45,087 bases of DNA, taken from positions 1-45,087 of the forward strand of contig JAAFIN010000008.1 of NCBI GenBank assembly GCA_013297825.1, in the 5' to 3' direction. The notes under the pieces were generated by a model. That model was given only the letters and a program-made list of their open reading frames with translations. It ran no database searches and was not told the origin of the DNA. The stretch is from Cytophagales bacterium (GTDB lineage: Bacteria > Bacteroidota > Bacteroidia > Cytophagales > Microscillaceae). Position numbers and translations under genes: made by a program. Positions 41,875 to 45,087 of this stretch are shown one piece after another; position 1 is the first letter of the stretch; every line of letters begins with the position of its first letter.

Positions 41875-42096
41875 ATGAAATTAGTACAAAATTTTTTTGA
41901 AAAATCTGCCTTTGGGGTGTGTTCGTGGCTGGGCGACAAAATGCGTGTTTCTGCAAGTAGCATACGATTATTTTTTATTTATGTGTCTTTTTTGGGCTTA
42001 GGTTCTCCTATTTTGGTTTATTTGATACTTGCTTTTTGGGTTAATATGAGCAAACATTTTCGCAAATCACGCAATTATTATAGTTGGGACAGATAA
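41875..42096 (+). CDS. PspC domain protein
   Basis: 73 residues from the ATG at 41875, a single PspC domain. The SSIRLFFIYVSFLGLGSPILVYLILAFWV stretch is the family's hydrophobic helical pair, followed by a basic tail. PspC domains sit in the inner membrane and take part in envelope stress responses, often by holding a regulator. The frame begins at a TTG 24 bases earlier (41851), but the ATG is nearer the usual PspC start. Monocistronic, between convergent neighbours. The chaperone PspA is not in the window. Confidence 0.88.
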   Translation: MKLVQNFFEKSAFGVCSWLGDKMRVSASSIRLFFIYVSFLGLGSPILVYLILAFWVNMSKHFRKSRNYYSWDR

Positions 42097-42106
42097 AATA
42101 ATTGTG

Positions 42107-42180
42107 AATGGTAAATTGTGAATGGTAAATGAAACAGCCAAGTACAATGAAAAATGATAAATGAAACAGCCAAATAAAAT
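42107..42180. repeat. Text-like intergenic repeat (aatggtaaat / aaacagccaa)
   Basis: gtgaatggtaaat twice and atgaaacagccaa twice. Reverse orientation of the strings at 19107 and 39658. Confidence 0.7.
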
Positions 42181-42194
42181 ATTGCATTTTTTAG

Positions 42195-42236
42195 AAAAAA
42201 AGGTTTTGATAATTGCTTATCAAAACCTTTTTTTAT
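42195..42236. terminator. Bidirectional terminator (PspC / low-complexity protein)
   Basis: aaaaaggttttgataa and ttatcaaaacctttttt, between convergent genes. Confidence 0.92.
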
Positions 42237-42285
42237 TTTTTTAGCTTATTTCAATTTTATAAATTACAAATTATTAGAATTTTTA

Positions 42286-42318
42286 AAATTCTTAATTCCT
42301 AATTTATAATTCCTAATT
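42286..42318. repeat. attcttaattcctaat repeat
   Basis: ttcttaattcctaattt and ataattcctaatta strings reach the minus-strand stop codon at 42317. Confidence 0.65.
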
Positions 42319-42940
42319 ACTTCGCTGGTTTCAACATTTCAATCCATTTTGTGGTAGTATTTTTAGCAAATTCTACACTAAACATATCAGATATGTTAAT
42401 TTTGGTTGGGTTGGTGATATTTTCACGAATGTTGCTTGTAACTTCTTTCACATTTTCACGCAATTTATCAACATTTGCATTAAGAATACCTTTCAGACCT
42501 TCCAAATTTTCTACTTTCAAAGTAGTGCGAAGTGCCTCAAACCATTCTTTACCCAAAGATTCTTGAGCTTCAATCACTTGTTTAACAGTTTCAGGTGCTT
42601 TTTCAAAAGCAATTCTTTTTTTGATTTCACTTGAAAGTGTTTCCAAATTACCTTGTTGTTTTTCAAGCCACTCATTGATATTTTCACGAGTTTTTTGGAT
42701 AGTTTCAGTTGGTTGAATACCATTCACAAAATTTTTGGTATTGTCCACTACCATTTCTACAAGTTGTTTTTGTGTGTCCAAAAGCGTTTCTAATACAGTT
42801 TTTTTAGTATTTTCTGTATTTTCAGCAGTTGCTTCTGTGGTGTTTTCAGTATTTTCTGTGGTAGTTTCAGCAGTAACAGTTTCTACTGTGATAGTTTCTT
42901 GCTCTTGGTTTTCGGTGTTTTTGGTTTTTGTATTTTTCAT
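42317..42940 (-). CDS. Helical low-complexity protein of unknown function (207 aa)
   Basis: No signal peptide. Residues about 1-48 are a Thr/Glu/Asn-rich low-complexity tract with repeated TENT-type units. Residues about 49-205 are a long series of amphipathic helices (LLDTQKQLVEMVVDNTKNFVNGIQ, IQKTRENINEWLEKQQGNLETL, IRENITNPTKINISDMF). The size and the amphipathic helices recall phasins, which coat polyhydroxyalkanoate granules, but no signature proves it and no polymer synthase is nearby. A strong candidate promoter lies 63 bases upstream. The low-complexity DNA could vary in length. Confidence 0.75.
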   Translation of the reverse strand: MKNTKTKNTENQEQETITVETVTAETTTENTENTTEATAENTENTKKTVLETLLDTQKQLVEMVVDNTKNFVNGIQPTETIQKTRENINEWLEKQQGNLETLSSEIKKRIAFEKAPETVKQVIEAQESLGKEWFEALRTTLKVENLEGLKGILNANVDKLRENVKEVTSNIRENITNPTKINISDMFSVEFAKNTTTKWIEMLKPAK

Positions 42941-43002
42941 AAAAATTGGGGAATTTTATAATTTGGATTTTTTAAATATTTTACTTGTTTATAAATTTTA
43001 TG

Positions 43003-43010
43003 CAAACGTA
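43003..43010 (-). promoter_or_regulatory. Promoter of the low-complexity protein gene
   Basis: Minus strand TACGTTTG with TTG (43032-43034) 21 bases upstream: the best match to the Bacteroidota -33/-7 pair seen in the window. Confidence 0.6.
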
Positions 43011-43100
43011 ATCAAAATCTATTTTTCCTTCCAAATTTTTTTGTAAAAAATTGTGATTTTTTTTCAAAAAACTTTTCAATTTAATATTTTTAAGGTATAA

Positions 43101-43190
43101 AATTGTATTTTTCTAAGAAAATTATGCGTGCAGAGTATTTTTTTATTTTAAAAAATTAAAAAAATGTAAATTGTATTTTTCTAAGAAAAT
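43101..43190. repeat. 22-bp direct repeat pair in intergenic DNA
   Basis: aattgtatttttctaagaaa plus at occurs at 43101-43122 and 43169-43190. Each copy contains the small palindrome ttttctaagaaaa. They lie in the 743-base gap 42941-43683, where I see no gene. Confidence 0.7.
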
Positions 43191-43409
43191 GTTTAAAAAG
43201 TTTAAGAAATTATTTAACCCCACAAAAGAAAATTTAGTTTAAAGTTTATGATTTGAGGTTTTAAAGAAATATAAAAAAAATTGATTTTTTTTCTGAAAAA
43301 CTTATTTAGTCCAAGTCTTCCACACAAAAAATAGTACGCAAATAACTATAAAAACGTATAAAAAAATATTTGTTTTAGGAACGAAAACAAAATAATGTCA
43401 TCTTTTTGG

Positions 43410-43483
43410 CACGCAGATAACACAGATTTTCACAGATTTTTTTTCTTTTTTCGTGAAGTTTTGATGTTTTTTATCAATTTTTA
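43410..43483. repeat. Dispersed intergenic repeat (copy 2)
   Basis: cacgcagataacacagatt followed by acagattttttttc and gttttgatgttttttatcaa. The first part relates to 28554-28595, the second to 10575-10632. The rest of the gap up to 43683 is A/T-rich without recognised features. Confidence 0.6.
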
Positions 43484-43683
43484 GATTTTATTTTAAAAAC
43501 CCTAAAGTTTAAAAATTAAATTTAAAATTTTTGAATAAGTTTTCAAAAAACTGCATTTTTTAATGAATTTGTATGTTTTAAAGAAAAATCAAATTACTTT
43601 GTTAAAAACTTACAAAAAATAATAAATTAAAACAAAAAAACACCTATTTTAGCAAAAAATTATAAAAACAAATTTTTTCTATA

Positions 43684-45087
43684 ATGACACTCATCAAATC
43701 AATCTCTGGCATACGTGGAACTATTGGTGGAAAACAAGGCGACAGTCTTACACCTTTGGACATTGTAAAATTTACTGCTGGATATGCCCAACTTATCCAA
43801 GAACGCAACAAGGAATTATACGAGCCTATTAGCATTGTAATAGGACGTGATGCACGCATTTCTGGCGAAATCGTAGCTTCATTGGTTGCTTCTACCTTGC
43901 AAAGTATGGGAATGGCTGTGATAGATTTGGGGCTTTCTACAACCCCAACGGTGGAAATGTCGGTAGGATTTGCCAAAGCACACGGTGGTATTATCATTAC
44001 TGCAAGCCACAATCCTGCACAATGGAACGCTTTAAAACTTTTGAATGAAAAAGGCGAATTTCTTAGTGCAGAAGATAGCCAAAAAGTATTAGAATTTGCT
44101 GAAAAAGGCGATTTTACTTTTGTAGAAAATAAAAAATTAGGTGGATATTTTCGTGAAGATGGTGAAAGATACATTGAACGACACATTGAAGCAATATTAG
44201 CGTTGCCTTTGGTTGATGTAGAGGCAATCCGTAATCGTGGTTTTAAAGTGGTATTGGATTGTGTTAATTCAACAGGAGGTATTACATTGCCTCGTTTGTT
44301 GCGTGCTTTGGGTGTGCAGTTTGTGAATGAAATGTATTGCGAACCAACAGGACATTTCCCACACAATCCTGAACCGCTTCCTGAAAATCTTACTGATATT
44401 GCAAGAGAAATGCAAAAAAAATCTTATGATTTGGGCATTGTTACCGACCCAGATGTGGATAGATTGTGTTTTTTGTGTGAAGATGCTACAATGTTTGGCG
44501 AAGAATACACGCTTGTTGCAATTGCGGATTATGTTTTACAACACCAAAAAGGTGCTACAGTTTCTAATCTTTCTTCCACACAGGCATTGCGTGATGTTAC
44601 GCACCAAGCAGGACAACGTTATGAAGCATCTGCAGTTGGTGAGGTAAATGTGGTGGAGAAAATGAAAGAAATTAACGCAGTAATAGGTGGTGAAGGCAAT
44701 GGTGGTGTAATTTATCCTGAATTGCATTATGGACGTGATGCGTTGGTGGGTGTGGCGTTGTTTTTGACACATTTGGCAAAATCAGGTAAAACTGCCTCAA
44801 TGCTTAGAGGAAGTTATCCAAAATATGTAATTTCAAAAAATAAAATTTCACTTACACCTGAGATTGATGTAGATGATATTTTGGTGAAAATTGAAGAAAA
44901 ATACAAAAATCAACCTACTAACAATATTGATGGCATAAAAATAGAATTTGATAAGGCTTGGGTACATCTTCGCAAATCCAATACAGAGCCAATTATTCGC
45001 ATTTATGCAGAAGCTGAAGCTATCAACATTGCTGAAAATATTGCTAATAAAATCATTAGTGATATAAAAAATCTGATAAATCCATAA
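43684..45087 (+). CDS. glmM: Phosphoglucosamine mutase / phosphomutase
   Basis: 467 residues, complete, ending at the last base of the window. Alpha-D-phosphohexomutase superfamily: SGIRGTIGG at the N-terminus, phosphoserine loop TASHNP (S108), metal-binding DPDVDR (255-260), sugar loop GEGNGGVIYPELHYGRDAL and phosphate site RKSNTEPIIRIYAEA. In Bacteroidota this subtype is usually glmM, converting glucosamine-6-phosphate to glucosamine-1-phosphate for UDP-GlcNAc synthesis. The EGNGG sugar loop differs from the common GlmM form and resembles archaeal and phosphomannomutase types, so a mannose or glucose role is not excluded. Upstream is a 743-base non-coding region; tattttag at 43653-43660 may be a promoter element. 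Confidence 0.92.
   Translation: MTLIKSISGIRGTIGGKQGDSLTPLDIVKFTAGYAQLIQERNKELYEPISIVIGRDARISGEIVASLVASTLQSMGMAVIDLGLSTTPTVEMSVGFAKAHGGIIITASHNPAQWNALKLLNEKGEFLSAEDSQKVLEFAEKGDFTFVENKKLGGYFREDGERYIERHIEAILALPLVDVEAIRNRGFKVVLDCVNSTGGITLPRLLRALGVQFVNEMYCEPTGHFPHNPEPLPENLTDIAREMQKKSYDLGIVTDPDVDRLCFLCEDATMFGEEYTLVAIADYVLQHQKGATVSNLSSTQALRDVTHQAGQRYEASAVGEVNVVEKMKEINAVIGGEGNGGVIYPELHYGRDALVGVALFLTHLAKSGKTASMLRGSYPKYVISKNKISLTPEIDVDDILVKIEEKYKNQPTNNIDGIKIEFDKAWVHLRKSNTEPIIRIYAEAEAINIAENIANKIISDIKNLINP

Noticed and set aside
43644-44366. Minus-strand frame of 240 codons
   Set aside because: It lies entirely over the start and N-terminal half of glmM on the opposite strand, and its text is a Ser/Pro-rich shadow of a certain gene.
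1-45087. tRNA or rRNA genes
   Set aside because: No cloverleaf with the T-loop GTTCGAATC-type string and no rRNA core sequences were found by reading both strands.

Overview
The window is a strongly AT-rich chromosomal segment of a Bacteroidota bacterium, most likely of the Cytophagales type. The signs are a TonB-dependent receptor with an N-terminal carboxypeptidase-like domain, an ECF sigma locus of Bacteroidota type, SpoIIE phosphatases with GAF sensors, candidate -7 boxes of the form TAnnTTTG, few Shine-Dalgarno sequences, some TTG starts, and long text-like intergenic repeats. I see no rRNA, tRNA, CRISPR array, transposase or phage gene. The genus assignment is inference.

Layout. 1-7.4 kb: a carotenoid oxygenase cut by the window edge, then a 1781-residue protein that joins a Ser/Thr kinase, an ATPase, a GAF domain and a SpoIIE phosphatase. 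7.6-12.5 kb: a conserved 525-residue protein of unknown role, a Nif3-family protein (minus strand), a secreted unknown protein and a small periplasmic TonB-C protein. 12.6-16.6 kb: two divergent paralogous membrane GAF sensors without an output domain, and a small unknown gene. 16.8-19.1 kb: ECF sigma factor, membrane anti-sigma-like protein and Spy-like periplasmic protein. 19.2-24.5 kb: mnmG, a protein with a possible WGR-like domain, and an envelope-anchored SpoIIE phosphatase. 24.8-30.8 kb: pruA, a secreted leucine-rich-repeat protein, a coenzyme F420-dependent-type NADP oxidoreductase, an aldo/keto reductase and an AraC regulator. 31.3-35.7 kb: a TonB-dependent receptor with a downstream SGNH-hydrolase lipoprotein. 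36.3-37.3 kb: a PIN toxin-antitoxin pair inside a 50-bp exact direct repeat. 37.4-45.1 kb: a lipoprotein, a C-terminally truncated GDP-mannose dehydratase that overlaps it tail to tail, an OmpA-like/TPR lipoprotein, a PspC protein, a low-complexity helical protein and a glmM-type phosphomutase.

How genes may work together. Signalling dominates: one kinase-phosphatase fusion, one membrane SpoIIE phosphatase, two GAF sensors and one ECF module. No STAS-domain antagonist or histidine kinase is in the window, so their targets lie elsewhere. Housekeeping genes (mnmG, glmM, pruA, nif3 family) are scattered among envelope genes. Most strand switches between convergent genes carry a clear hairpin terminator.

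The least ordinary material is between the genes. It comprises the direct repeat that duplicates a promoter around the toxin-antitoxin pair, a palindromic element inserted in frame in the anti-sigma-like gene, a 218-bp element with 12-bp terminal inverted repeats and a diverged second copy, TTGAAC-type tandem repeats that form the leaders of three genes (and one start codon), and the apparent loss of the 3' end of gmd. I did not find a complete defence or mobile system beyond the toxin-antitoxin pair.
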